Assembly (NCBI GenBank): GCA_024196135.1
Contig: JAMQCK010000870.1
Coordinates: forward strand, 1-14,689
Direction: 5' to 3'
Source: Pleurotus ostreatus/Saccharomyces cerevisiae fusant
Taxonomy: Eukaryota; Opisthokonta
Length of the DNA stretch: 14,689 nucleotides
The stretch's first letter is position 1. Each line of letters begins with the position of its first letter. The position numbers and the translations under genes are program-made. Under the pieces are notes generated by a model. It was given only the letters and a program-made list of their open reading frames with translations, ran no database searches and was not told the DNA's origin. Positions 1-9,633 of this stretch are shown here, one piece after another.

Positions 1-101
1 CCTGGAACGTGCTCGCGCTGCGCGTCTCTATGGGCAGCATGTCGGGACACGGCTTGATGAACGATCAGCCGCCTTCGACAAATGTACTTCCAGGCGCAGA
101 C

Positions 102-145
102 GTGAGCACATATTGTCGACCTGAATTTGTTCGTAACTAATGTAG
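102..145 (+). other. relict spliceosomal intron in the ABC pseudogene
   Basis: A 44-nt interval starts with GTGAGC and ends in AACTAATGTAG. It sits exactly between the residues that would join in the transporter (..GAD | GYCQQ..). The branch-point-like CTAAT remains intact although the gene is dead. This supports recent decay of a formerly spliced gene. Confidence 0.6.
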
Positions 146-416
146 GCTACTGCCAGCAGCTTGCTACGTATCTGCCGACGCCACTGTCCGCGAGGCTTTG
201 CTCTTCTCTGCTCGTCCCCGTCATCCTGCTCTCGTGCCAGATGGCGAGAAGGTCTCATGGTCAGTGATCAGCGTTCTGGTGGGTGGCTACGAATGTCGCT
301 GACGAGAAGCCTTAGCGCCGGCCAGTGACATGAATCTGAGGCCTCGACGACTGCCGCAAGGCCACCGTCGGACCTGCATGGTGGACACGATCATTGGCGC
401 GGAGTTTGCTGCCAAG

Positions 417-469
417 GTCAGTCCGTCCGCTCTCAGTCGTGATAGCCCTTGAACTTATAGTTCATTCAG
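417..469 (+). other. relict spliceosomal intron in the ABC pseudogene
   Basis: A 53-nt interval begins GTCAGT and ends CATTCAG. It separates EFAAK from PRILCFLDE, which are contiguous in PDR transporters (ELAAKP..LLFLDEPTSG). The donor is non-optimal, but the acceptor and the flanking protein match are good. Confidence 0.55.
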
Positions 470-1108
470 CCCCGCATACTGTGTTTCCTTGACGAGCTGA
501 CGCCCGGTTTTGAATCATAGTCGTCATGGAGCATCGTGTAGTTCCATCGCAACCTCGCCCACCACGGGCAGGCTATCCTGTGCACACTTGATCCTGCCTC
601 TCGCCGAGCTCTGCAGGGTTCTCGATCGTCTTCCGCTCCTCCGCAAGGGCGGTGAGACCGCGTACTTCAGCGACGTTGACCAGCACGCGCGCAACATGAT
701 CAGCTACTTCGAGCCCTACGGCTCTCGCCCTGGTCAAGAACTTGGCGAGACCGCCACCGCCACGCAGGACTGGTACGACGTCTGGTGCAGGTCAAGCAAG
801 GCTCAGCGTCTGCAGCGGGAGACCGCGCGTGGCACGAGGAGGGCCGTCAGCCCTGCGTCGTCAGGCTAGTACGAGTACGCGCCGTAGGGGGCCTGCCGTT
901 CATCTACTGCGACGCGTACGACCATTGGCGCGACCCGACGTACTTCTTCACGAAGCGCATCTTCAACATCGTCGGCAGGCTCTTCTTCGACTTCATCTCT
1001 TTTCAGGTGCACCTGTTGTTGTTCACGACCAGACTGCAGCGCTCATCCTGTTATCCTCCCAGTCATGGTCGCTACAAGCCTATCTACTCTCTGCATCGCA
1101 ATTGGTCG

Positions 1109-1410
1109 TCACGCTCGAAGCCCCTCGCCGTCAGAGTGCGTCCAGCGACGAGATACCGTCTCCTTCGAGCTGAGCAGGGTGGACAAGGGCACCGTGTCAT
1201 CGTCGGGCAGGTTGATGATGATACGGCTGGGCTCCAACAAGTGCTACGTGACCTTGGCAAGGAATCTCTCCGAGCGAGTCTGCGGCCTCTTGTTGTCGCA
1301 GAGCGCTAATGATCCCACAGAGTGCTTTGGATCTTCCACTGCGGCTACGCGAACAGTTTGATCATTCTCTTTGGGCGCTCGAGGACAGGCGCATCCTGGG
1401 CTTGCGACAT
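1109..1410 (-). pseudogene. unknown minus-strand coding fragment
   Basis: Two coding-like stretches lie on the minus strand. One opens with ATG at 1410 (MSQAQDAPVLERPKR...) and runs to a TAG at about 1348-1350. The other, in a different frame from about 1340 to 1109, contains ALCDNKRPQTRSERF and then EPSRIIINLPDDDTVPLSTL. Third codon positions are dominated by C or G in both, as in the real genes of the window. A TAG at 1244-1246 interrupts the second stretch. The frame change could be a GTAGCC..CATTAG intron, but its phase does not fit, so decay is as likely. No domain recognised. The plus-strand frames over the same DNA look less protein-like. Confidence 0.35.
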
Positions 1411-1939
1411 TCCTGGAAGCCTGCTATCGTCGCGACCCTCATGCCGCCCATTGTTGTGGTTGCCAGAACTGCGCCGAGCCGTCGAGGTGGCATCAAGCTA
1501 CGGCACCATCGGGGGCGTCCGCGGGATGGTGCTGTAAATCCTCGTGCTGTAAGTCCTTCCTTACGATGCAGCGGAGTCAGAAGTGCTGAACTGTCGACTG
1601 GTACATGCAATGGCGGCCGCCCCGTTGTGTACCGGTCGACTACAGCTCATTACAGCTGCGGACTCACGCCCTCGCTGCGCTACGTCCCTCAGAAAAGAGC
1701 CGGTGTTTAATGCGACTGCGTTGCAGTGCTTCCACCGAATGGGCGCTTTTCGTCTTCGTGGGTAGCAGTCACACATGTACATAACTCCCCGTCAATTGAA
1801 TGAGATCGACAATACGGTGTTCCGGTCTTCGGTGGTAAACAACTCATGCGCGCTCCCCGGGGACATATTCTCTGGCTTCCTAAGGTGACAATGAATTCAG
1901 GTTGCCGTAAATCTATCCGCCCATCCATACTGATACATT
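1411..1939. other. no supported gene
   Basis: Short frames occur on both strands, but none has a recognisable motif, a consistent third-position bias or plausible splice sites. It separates the ABC pseudogene and minus fragment from the 3' end of the minus-strand gene at 1940. Confidence 0.4.
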
Positions 1940-2854
1940 CTATAGAACTATCCTACTGTTCTCCCGGCAGTGCTTGTGATACGTATAATCTGCCACCCAA
2001 CACGCTATACGCTTCGAAAGCTGCACAGACAATCGATAATGTGCCCCATACAACACACGCTCCTCGCCAATCTCCACCAGGTGCCAAGCTCGTCGGATCT
2101 CCTCTTCCCGCCGCTCAAGCGTCCAAACTTGCGTCTCTTTACCGACTGCATCATGATTGACGTAGAACACGTAGAGATCCTTCCCATCGGGGATATCTAC
2201 AGATGCATGTAGCTGCGCGGGCGGGGCCTCGATGGCTGCCTCGGTGACGTCGAAATAGGTTCGGAATATAGCGTTTTGTCTATGCATCTTCTTTTCGGTG
2301 GGCGCCGGTGCGTTGCTGATACACGTCAGTCTATGGCCTGTTGAATGCCAGGCCACTCACTATTCCTCCCCTTCTTCACTCGATGCAGGGCTAGATCTGC
2401 GGGCGTTCGCTCTCCCAGCCGGCGAGGCAGGCCGCTCCTGTTGCTCCGCACGACTACGACGGTTGGGTGTCATGCTACATTGAAATTAGTCGTTGGACCA
2501 ACGAAGTAGATGATCTTGCCACTCACCGCGGGCCACGTTCCGCGATGCGTTGCTCCCGGTCTTCATCGTTCCTATGGATGGAGACGATTGGCGCGTGTCG
2601 CTGTGACTCAGGGCGACGCTGACGCTGACTGTGAATATTGAGTATAGTGCTTGAGGATGGAATATTTAGCACTCACAGAGATCTTCCTTCTCCTGCCGAC
2701 CTAGCTTCCTCGTCGATCGCACCAGCTAAAGATCTCGACGATGATCTTCTGAGAGAAGCCGGTGGATAAGGAGAGGCTGCACGTCTATGAGGCGTGGCTG
2801 TTGAGCACTTCGCCGGCGGACTATACGACTGGTCACATACGAATGGTTTCTCAT
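1940..2854 (-). CDS. hypothetical protein, five-exon minus-strand gene
   Basis: A spliced model with exons 2854-2841, 2784-2677, 2628-2527, 2474-2361 and 2315-1940 gives 714 nt, encoding 237 aa. All phases agree without an internal stop. The introns are 45-56 nt; three start with GTGAGT and the first with GTATGT. Branch-like CTGAC or CTAAT elements precede CAG/TAG ends in the last two. Residues 1 to about 112 are low-complexity, rich in Ser, Arg, Pro and Glu, and probably disordered. Residues 113-237 look globular, with YFDVTEAAIEAPPAQLHASV, DIPDGKDLYVFYVN and VGKETQVWTLERREEEIRR. I recognise no family, catalytic motif, signal peptide or membrane segment. The start exon is the weakest part: the ATG at 2852-2854 was chosen because its 14-nt exon fits phase, but the gene could begin elsewhere. 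The final four exons are well supported. Confidence 0.6.
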
Positions 2855-3459
2855 ACGCCGATCGGCGCCACCGTGATGAGCTCGAAGGTCCGCATGGGAG
2901 TTCGAGTCAATGTCGGATATCGAGCCCAGGGGTATGTGGACTCGGATGAGCCCCCTAGCATTCTCGACGAGCATATGTTTGACATGCATGATGGCGGATG
3001 GAAATCAAGAGGGTTGGGATGGGGTGGCAGACCGGTACCGTGCGTTGACCTTCCGGCGTACCGACATGCATAGCAATGACGCAGGCGGTCTTTGATTCTG
3101 ATAGTAGCACGAGTAGCATAATCCCAAAGTCGAGTAGACGTGGAGTGGAGTGCTTTGTCCCAGGAGCAGATATGCCTTGTTGACAAACGGCGAACGTTTA
3201 GCGCGGAACACAGATTCCACTGCTTTGTCAGCAACACGTCACGCTGTCACAAATGAGATCCATGCGTCTTCTAAATGACTGCTGAACATCGTAGGCCTGC
3301 ACTCCGCCCGTTATCCTGGCTGCGATCTCCCCTTCCCACCCTTGCCCTTGCGTCTTCATTTTTGGCGCGCATACTTACTGAGTGGTGCAGAAGCGCTGGG
3401 CGCAACAAGCTGAAGTGTTCTGGGACCACCAAGCACCATGGAAAGTACGTCGTTGTACA
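2855..3459. other. no supported gene
   Basis: Frames up to about 128 codons exist on the minus strand here, but they have poor third-position bias and no recognisable motif. This interval would contain the promoter and 5' region of the minus-strand gene ending at 2854. No TATA-like or other element stood out. Confidence 0.4.
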
Positions 3460-3623
3460 TGTTTAGTCAATGTCCACTGACCGGCGTCGCAAGTAATTCT
3501 CGAGAATGGATGCACGTCTCGCTCCAATTCACCCAGATCGAAGAGTGCATATTCGGCCTCGGTCCCTCTCGCGCGGGCCCGTTGTAGATCTATGATCGCC
3601 TCCGATGACGGAACTGCCCGCAT
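3460..3623 (-). other. exon-like minus-strand stretch, unknown
   Basis: A minus-strand frame reads SSEAIIDLQRARARGTEAEY then ALFDLGELERDVHPFSR. It has balanced charged residues and mostly C or G at third positions, as in an internal exon. A GGGCAG acceptor-like site lies just upstream (about 3618). No partner exon could be joined in phase, and no family is recognised. It may be a remnant or a chance open stretch. Confidence 0.25.
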
Positions 3624-3917
3624 TGCCGTCAGGGCATACCTTACAGATGGTTTGGAATATGCGACAGTGCGTGGACATGCCGTTTGCTGGTGTACATCCT
3701 TCTAAGCATTCCCCCAGCGTCCCCTCACTCTTCACCTTCAGACCTTCTGAATACTATGTTACATTCAAAGTAATGTGCTTGCTCAACGCACCCTCGCTCA
3801 CAAACCTCCTCTCGCTCTTGAAGCACCTACGGAAGGCCGCGGCAGAATTTTGAAGAGCTCAACCAGCACTCGCTCACGACTGCACACGTCGAGTCCGCGC
3901 GGAAGATGTGGAGGAAC

Positions 3918-3964
3918 ACCAATGACCGGAAGCGCGAGCCTGGGTTCCGGACGAAAGGCTGGCG
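3918..3964 (+). repeat. diverged direct repeat, copy 1
   Basis: A 47-nt segment has a second, diverged copy 120 bases downstream at 4038-4083. The shared cores are AATGA..GGAAGCGCGA and GGACGAA, at roughly three quarters identity by eye. In one plus frame both copies encode a DxKREPG-like string, but no gene model supports translation. Confidence 0.5.
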
Positions 3965-4037
3965 CCGCTCGCCTGAGCCACAGGTGAAGGGCCCGTCGTG
4001 GAAGAGGTGGCCGGAGGAGGAAGCCCATGGCTTCCGC

Positions 4038-4083
4038 ACGAATGATTGGAAGCGCGAACCCGGATCTGGACGAACGATTGGCG
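4038..4083 (+). repeat. diverged direct repeat, copy 2
   Basis: Second copy of the repeat at 3918-3964, one base shorter. It ends, like the first, in TGGCG. Between the copies lies about 73 nt of unrelated GC-rich DNA. Confidence 0.5.
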
Positions 4084-4533
4084 GAGGGAGGAGGTTGTCG
4101 CATCAAACGCTTCAGTCGATCTTTTACGTTATCATCGCCGCCTTCACCGCCGACTTTAGCCCAACATCTACCCCTCGACGCCGATGCCTACCATCTCCGG
4201 CGACGCCTCTCGCGTCGCCTCCACGAACTTCCTCAACCTTGCCAATCGATGCCTACCCTCTCCCACCGCATCGCCCATTCCCACCCTCTCTACCCACATC
4301 GCCAATGGACTTCACATGTATTATGCGCGCCTGTCTCTCTCTCTCGGACACCCAGTTTCGTTAGCCTCGCATGTATACACTCCATCTTTAGGTCCTCGTA
4401 CTTATGTTCGCCGCCCTCGTCACCTCGCTTGCATCCATCTGTCGTATCCCCAGCATGCGTCACGTCAGGCTCAGGTGTCCGTAGGACCGGGACTGCTTCC
4501 ACCGTGCGACGTCCACGGCCTTCATACCCGGCT
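4084..4533. other. pyrimidine-rich stretch, no supported gene
   Basis: The plus strand is strongly C/T-rich from about 4125 to 4450, with short direct repeats such as CGATGCCTACC at about 4181 and 4246. Such runs are common in fungal 5' leaders and promoters, but no convincing start codon or gene follows on the plus strand. The long plus frames here are rich in Ser, Pro, His and Leu, as expected from composition alone. A minus frame at 4290-4550 might hold a 3' part of the gene starting at 4835, but I could not splice it. Confidence 0.4.
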
Positions 4534-4835
4534 TCACAACACAATCGCATTCCTGCCCGCGTTGAGTGGTCTTTCTCCGTTCCTGCACGTGACCGCGTCC
4601 ACTACAACCTTTGCCTCCAAGTAGGGAGAGAACTCACTAGGCGACGCGTATAACCTGTACGCCGCATGATCAAATTTGTCTGCAATGGCGCTAAAGCAGT
4701 CCAGCACGCCCGCGATGCCTTCGATGGGCAGCACTGTGTCCGCGTCGTACTGCCTCCGACTCCGGGCACAGAATAGGTGTCGCTGGGCGTGGAACGTGGG
4801 ATATCGCCTGGGCCTGTGATCGAAATGGTAGGCAT
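4534..4835 (-). pseudogene. 5' part of unknown minus-strand gene, apparently frameshifted
   Basis: ATG at 4835 opens a typical fungal N-terminus (MPTISITGPGDIPRSTPSDT...PGVGG). Near 4750 the protein-like reading moves to another frame: YDADTVLPIEGIAGVLDCF, SAIADKFDHAAYRLYASP, SEFSPYLEAKVVVDAV. No intron fits the switch, because the only GT..AG pair is about 11 nt, so a single-base deletion is the simplest reading. After ASP there is a GTGAGT that could be a donor, or the frame may continue to the stop at 4534. The minus-strand sequence just upstream of the ATG is C-rich, like a fungal 5' leader. No family recognised; the residues suggest a soluble helical domain. Confidence 0.4.
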
Positions 4836-5390
4836 TACGATCGGTGCACTGGCGTGATCTCACACCAAACAAGGCCGAGCACGGGTCCGGGTGGGGCGGG
4901 AGAGTTCGAGATTGCGGCGAGGGCGATGTGCTTAACAGGAACGTGACTACGGAGGGGGAGATCGTCTTCGTGCAATGTAAGACATGCTTTTTCCTTTTTT
5001 CTAGCTCAGCTTGGGCTAATGTGGAAGAGAGAAAATTGCACGAGGAATTTTTGGTGAGGTCCACGATGGAACAAGTACACCGCCTCGAAGGCTCATCGCA
5101 ATCTTGTACACCGCGTCAGCCCAGCGCGATGCTTTCCTTGCCTTCCGCCCTCGCCCGTTATCTTCTTCCCGCTGATCTGCCCCCTTCTTCTCGACGATCT
5201 TCGCGTGGATGCATTTCGTGGAATGTCTGTTGCGTACTTGTACTTTGAAAACAAGCTGTCCTGATTCTTGTGTATATTCTCCGTAAACTTGAATGTCGCT
5301 CCTTGTCTTCACTGGCCTCACGCTAGGTTCATTCCATACGAGCGCATTTTTGCGTGACATAACATGAACCGTGACACTTGCAAATCAAGC
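4836..5390. other. divergent intergenic region
   Basis: This lies between the minus-strand start at 4835 and the transposase promoter. Open frames on both strands are compositional and carry no motif. It would hold the upstream regulatory sequence of the minus-strand gene. If the CACTA-like terminus at 4635 is real, it is also the 5' subterminal region of the transposon. Confidence 0.4.
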
Positions 5391-5398
5391 TGACGTCA
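5391..5398. promoter_or_regulatory. perfect CRE/ATF palindrome TGACGTCA
   Basis: TGACGTCA is the consensus site for CREB/ATF-type bZIP factors, including fungal Atf1/AtfA-like stress regulators. It lies 67 bp upstream of the TATA box and 178 bp upstream of the transposase ATG. It could link transposase expression to stress signalling; this is inference from position and sequence only. Confidence 0.45.
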
Positions 5399-5457
5399 TC
5401 CGTTGCGAGTGACCGTCAATGGGGGCCACTTGATTCTAGCGCCTTGACCGTAGTGGC

Positions 5458-5464
5458 TATATAG
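5458..5464 (+). promoter_or_regulatory. TATA box of the transposase gene
   Basis: TATATAG lies 105 bp upstream of the transposase ATG. It is followed by a pyrimidine-rich tract (5465-5540), as usual between the TATA box and transcription start in filamentous fungi. The ATG at 5569 has A at -3 and G at +4, a favourable context. Confidence 0.55.
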
Positions 5465-5568
5465 TTTCCTCCTGCGCGGCGACGCCTCCTCCTCCTGCCC
5501 ACCTCTGCGTGCTGCCGACCTAGCTACTCTCACGCTGCGCCCTCACCGGTTTAGGAGTTACGTCGATC

Positions 5569-8500
5569 ATGGACGCCGGCGACGAACTATACTCGTCAGG
5601 CAATCGCACTGTCCGCCGACGCCTCCATTCCGCCTTCCTCGCTGCTTTCGACGATGCGTCCCGCCGTGCCGATTCTCCTTTGTCGTCCAACCAACCTGTT
5701 CCTTCAAGCGCAATCAATCGCATAATTCCGAACCAGGTACCTGCGACACAGAACTGGGAGGATCTTTTGGCTAGACTGGAACGTGCCATACAGCGCAGAA
5801 GGATAGACATCGACACCTTCCCCAACCTTGTTTTCGCCCGTCAACCCAATGAAGTTCCCCCCCCTAGGGACGTCCCGACCCGCTACGTCCTCGATCGCCT
5901 TAGCATCGACAACGCATCTTTCCTGGAGCTGGAGAGAGAGGTCGCTCGCTATTACCAACTGGTCACTTCCGACTCCATCCCCAAACTCCAACGTCTTGCG
6001 ACCGTTCGCTCGCTGCTGGAGTCATTGATCCTGCAAATGGATTACTTCGTCAGAGCTGAATGGGAGAAGAGACCGTGCATAGCTAATTTACCTTATGCGG
6101 AGCCAGGTGCGATGTCGAGCAATCCTTCCTCTTCTATTCAGTACTCACAGTACACTTCAGCCGGCGATTTTGGCCGTGTTCAACGCTTGCGTGCCTTCAC
6201 GGAACTCGGGCTCGCCTTTCGCCTCTTTTCCGCCTCTCTCCATCTATTCGGGGGACTCTCGGAAGACAAGACCGGCGCGGCCATGCAAAGCATGAGGGCT
6301 CTTCTGATTGTGCAGAATCCATTGTTACCTCGCGACTGGTTCCCGACCGACATACGATCTGTCGTCAAGAGCTTGGAGCTCATGCCACCGGTTGAGACCT
6401 ACGTGTGCTGTCCTTCCTGTTTTACTCTCTATCCAGAGAATAGCGGCATTGCGCGTTGTCAGCACCGTCTTCTGCCATTAACTCCCGACGACGCGCAGCC
6501 TCGGTTTTGCCGTCGCCCGCTATACAAGACGGTCAGACAGCGAGGTTTTGTGGAATATCAGGTTCCCGTGGCTCGCTTCGTCCTTCGACGGATCAAAGAC
6601 TACGTGGCTTCGTTGCTCAGCCGTCCCGAGATCGAGGATGCCATTGACTCTACCATGGCAACGGCCGCGACGAGCGAGCGCATAGACGATATCCTGCAGT
6701 CTCCCGGCATCAAGTCCTTAAAGGACCGCCATGGGCTACCGTTCTGCCGGCCAGACCCTCGCTGCTTGCGTCTACTATTTCGTCTTAGCGAGGATGGAGT
6801 CAATCCCCTGAGCAGGAAGCTGGCTGGCAAGCAGGCTAGCGTCGGCCCTATCTGGATCATATGTCTCTCCCTTCCAAAGGCTCTTCGGCAGAGGCGCGAG
6901 AACATGGAGCTTCTCGGAATCATCCCAGGACCAATAGGCCCTCACCGCGACTCCATCAACAGCATCCTTGAGCTCATCGTCGATCAGTTTGTTGAGATGT
7001 ATGACCCAGGGGTATACATCGCGCGCACCGCCCGTCACCCCCACGGCCGTCGTGTCGAAGGCGCGCTCCAGATATCCGTAAACGACCTTCCCGCAGCTCG
7101 ACAGACGTCAGGCTTTGCGTCTCACTCTCATACTCATTGTTGCCACCTTTGCCGCATTACAATCCAAGATCTGGACAACCTGGATATGGATACCTGGGTT
7201 TCTCGAGTCTGGGAGCTCGACAGGCAATTCGCCTTCGCATGGAAGAATGCGACTAGCATCGCAGAACGGGAGCGGCTGTATCAACTATACGGCATTCGCT
7301 ATAGCCCCATCCAACGCCTGTCGTACTGCAACGTTATCATCTGCACCGTCCTCGACGTGATGCATATGTTCATCGAAGGTCTCTTCCCCACCCACGTACG
7401 CAAGATATTCGGGATGGATGCGGAGGTGGCGGATGGAGAAGGAGCTGCGACTTTCGTAGGACATCGGTCGTCGGAGGTCGACTTCGTTGCAGGATTTTCC
7501 GTCCTTCAGTGGGGTACCGACGCGAAGCTGGAAGGTCTAAAGGTCAACGTTTTGAAGGATATCTGCCAGGAGCTTGACTTGCAGTACGGCGGCCAGCACA
7601 GTCGCAAGAGAATGGTCAAGCATCTCAAGGCTTATGTACGTTCGACGACGATTCGCGTCTAGTCTACCTTGTAACTGATGTCATATCAGCGCGTGCGCCA
7701 TGGCTGGTTCGATGTTAGCGGTGTTCGCCTTCGTCCTCTGCCGTCCGAGCTTCCGGCCAACTTCAACGACACCAACCGGCGCGTCACGAAGATGACGATC
7801 CCTCGTGTTCTGCCAGAGCATCTTCTAGAGGACGAGGGCTTGGCTGAACGTATCTTCAAGACCCGGGGCTATCACTTCATTCAACGGAGGATGTCGCACG
7901 ACGCGGTCGTGATGATGGCTGAGAAGGTCCTTCCCTCACCGAGCAGAGGTCGTACGTCCTACAGAGATATGCCCGACAAAGAATTGCGTCGGATCGTTCA
8001 CCAAAAGGCGAGTTATACGCGAATCACGCTTCTGAAGGCTGACTTTGGCGCAGCGCATCGCCGCGGGGTTCTTGACAGCCGATGGGAAAGTAAAGAGGTC
8101 GACCACGAAGAAGCCGACGAAGGGGAGAGCGAAAGGCAAAGCAAGGAATGCGACCGTTCCAGCAGAAGCAGCCGCTCAACGCCATCGTGACGAGCCCGGC
8201 AATCACAATAACTCGTCGAACCTGCAGTCGTGGCCGGGAAAACAGGGAAACGCAATCCTCGGCAGGGAGCGCATGGCAGAGGTGTATCACGATATGAGCA
8301 ATCTGCTGCTCCCGTCTTCCATGCAGGCTGCACCCAAGACGGTCGGGACTCGCAAAGGCGGAAAGCTCAAAGCCGCCAGCTGGGAGACCCTCGTCCTGGT
8401 TCACCTCCCCGTTACGCTGATTCGACTCTGGGGAAGCGCCTCGTCGGGTAGCCGAGAACGGCAGATACTCGATAATTTCATGCATTTGGTGAAAGCCGTC

Positions 8501-9633
8501 CGCTTGGCTTTATTACCATGCATGACCCACGACATCGTGTCCAGCTATCTCTCTGAGATGCTTCTTTACCTCAGAACGCTCCTACAGCTGTTCCCCGGCA
8601 CCTCCATCACTATATATCAGCATCTTGCCCTTCACTTGCCTATTCTCCTCGCCGAGCACGGGCCTACTCAGGCCTGGCGCTGCTGGGTCGTCGAGCGGAT
8701 GAACTATGTGTTGCAGACACTGAAGACGAACAATAAATTTGGTGCGCCGAACCACTCCTTCGCATCAGACCTTTACTCATTCACGACCAGGTGAACTGGA
8801 GACCACGCTGTTCTACCGCTTCAGCTGCGAGCAAACACTCCGCTCGACAGCACAGTCGCACATGAGCGAGTTCCGGCCGGAATTGCGTGAGATCGTCATC
8901 TCCCTTTATGAGAGCCATCGCAAGCAACAGAAGAAGCACGCCGCGGACGTGATACACTGTGCTAATGCTTTGCTCCACGACTACAATTTCGGCTTGCTCG
9001 ACGAAATCGTCACATGGACTGACCGCGATCTGCGTCCTCTCGGCTCCAAAACCTGGGGGATGCTCGTGAATTGGGTGAAGCGCCACATCCCTTGGTGTGT
9101 CCCAACTTCGGTCCATCGCTACGCGTTCCCGCGCAAAAAAATCGTCAGACTCAACGAGACTTTCGCTCCCTCGGGGGTGACGACGGTGGAGCATGTAGTG
9201 GTCTTCGAAGACCTAAGCAGGCCCGCGCGGCCGGGCTCGGAAGCTGACCGGTTGGGCATCTCTGCTTACTGGAGCGTCGGTGAGATCGTGGAACTATTTT
9301 CCTACGCCTTCATCGTCCGAGGAGAACAAGTCGTCAAGACTTTTGTGGTTATAGCCCCCTACCAGCGCCTTAGTGAAGACGACAATACCTTCAATCGCTA
9401 CGTGGACTATGGGGCCGCTGGGGGGGATTTATTTTACGACACCTTCGGTGCATTACAGCTTGTTGCTATGGACGCTGTCCTTGGACATGCCACCCGTACA
9501 TCAGTGACGGTCGCCGGCATCGAGAGCGACGTCTTACATTGCATTCCCTTTAGCCAGGTATGTCGCTGTCTCACAAGGAGGACATCTTAATTGACTGCGT
9601 TCAATCAGCACCTTTCATATGGCACGCATTAAT
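5569..9633 (+). CDS. Tnp2-type (CACTA/EnSpm) transposase, five exons, about 1283 aa
   Basis: Catalyses cut-and-paste transposition in the nucleus. Exons: 5569-7635, 7690-7995, 8054-8741, 8791-9557 and 9610-9633; the last two introns (49 and 52 nt) and the first (54 nt) fit well. Residues 280-314 hold a zinc-ribbon-like Cys set (C281, C284, C297, C314). The RNase H-like core has SEDGVNP (D409), GIIPGP, TARHPHGR, DLPAARQTSGFASHSHT followed by CCHLC (524-528), and LDVMHMFIEGLF (D596, H599). These are hallmark blocks of fungal Tnp2 proteins, and D409 and D596 are likely metal ligands. Residues 656-689 resemble a SAP DNA-binding motif. Residues about 895-1021 match the DUF4218-like tail (SWETLVLVHLPVTLIRLWG; TNNKFGELETTLF across the 49-nt intron). 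No in-frame stop was found. The intron near 8000 is uncertain: 7996-8053 or 8012-8078 both restore frame (1283 or 1280 aa), and neither donor is strong, so a frameshift is the alternative. Confidence 0.92.

Larger units (their letters stand above)
1..1010 (+). pseudogene. PDR/ABCG-type ABC transporter, decayed fragment (NBD2 into TMD2)
   Basis: This is a relic of a full-length fungal pleiotropic-drug-resistance ABC transporter, a plasma-membrane efflux pump. Pieces in the expected order can be read in shifting frames. First comes a post-Walker-A stretch (RVSMGSMSG, near 25-60), then an intron-like GTGAGC..TGTAG at 102-145, and the Q-loop YCQQ (148-159). Next are the degenerate TIIGAEFAAK block, a second intron at 417-469, and the Walker B-like CFLDE (482-496). 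After that come GQAILCT, the RVLDRL and LLRKGGETAYF segments, the TQDWYDVW block, and WRDPTYFFTK leading into the first helix of TMD2 (to about 1003). TAG stops interrupt the frame at 518-520 (where the family has Gln after the D-loop) and 539-541. The H-loop His is lost (CTLDP instead of CTIHQP), and frame changes occur near 200, 590 and 830. The 5' part lies outside the window, and the remaining membrane helices are not recognisable after 1010. Family assignment is strong; loss of function is clear. Confidence 0.85.

Noticed and set aside
4027..4653. 208-codon plus-strand frame over the C/T-rich region
   Set aside because: The product is Ser/Pro/Arg/His-rich, as expected from pyrimidine-rich DNA, with no motif or splice support.
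2693..5526. Shared 14-mer CTGCCGACCTAGCT near 2693 and 5512
   Set aside because: A 14-base match is expected about once by chance in a window of this size, and the flanks do not align.
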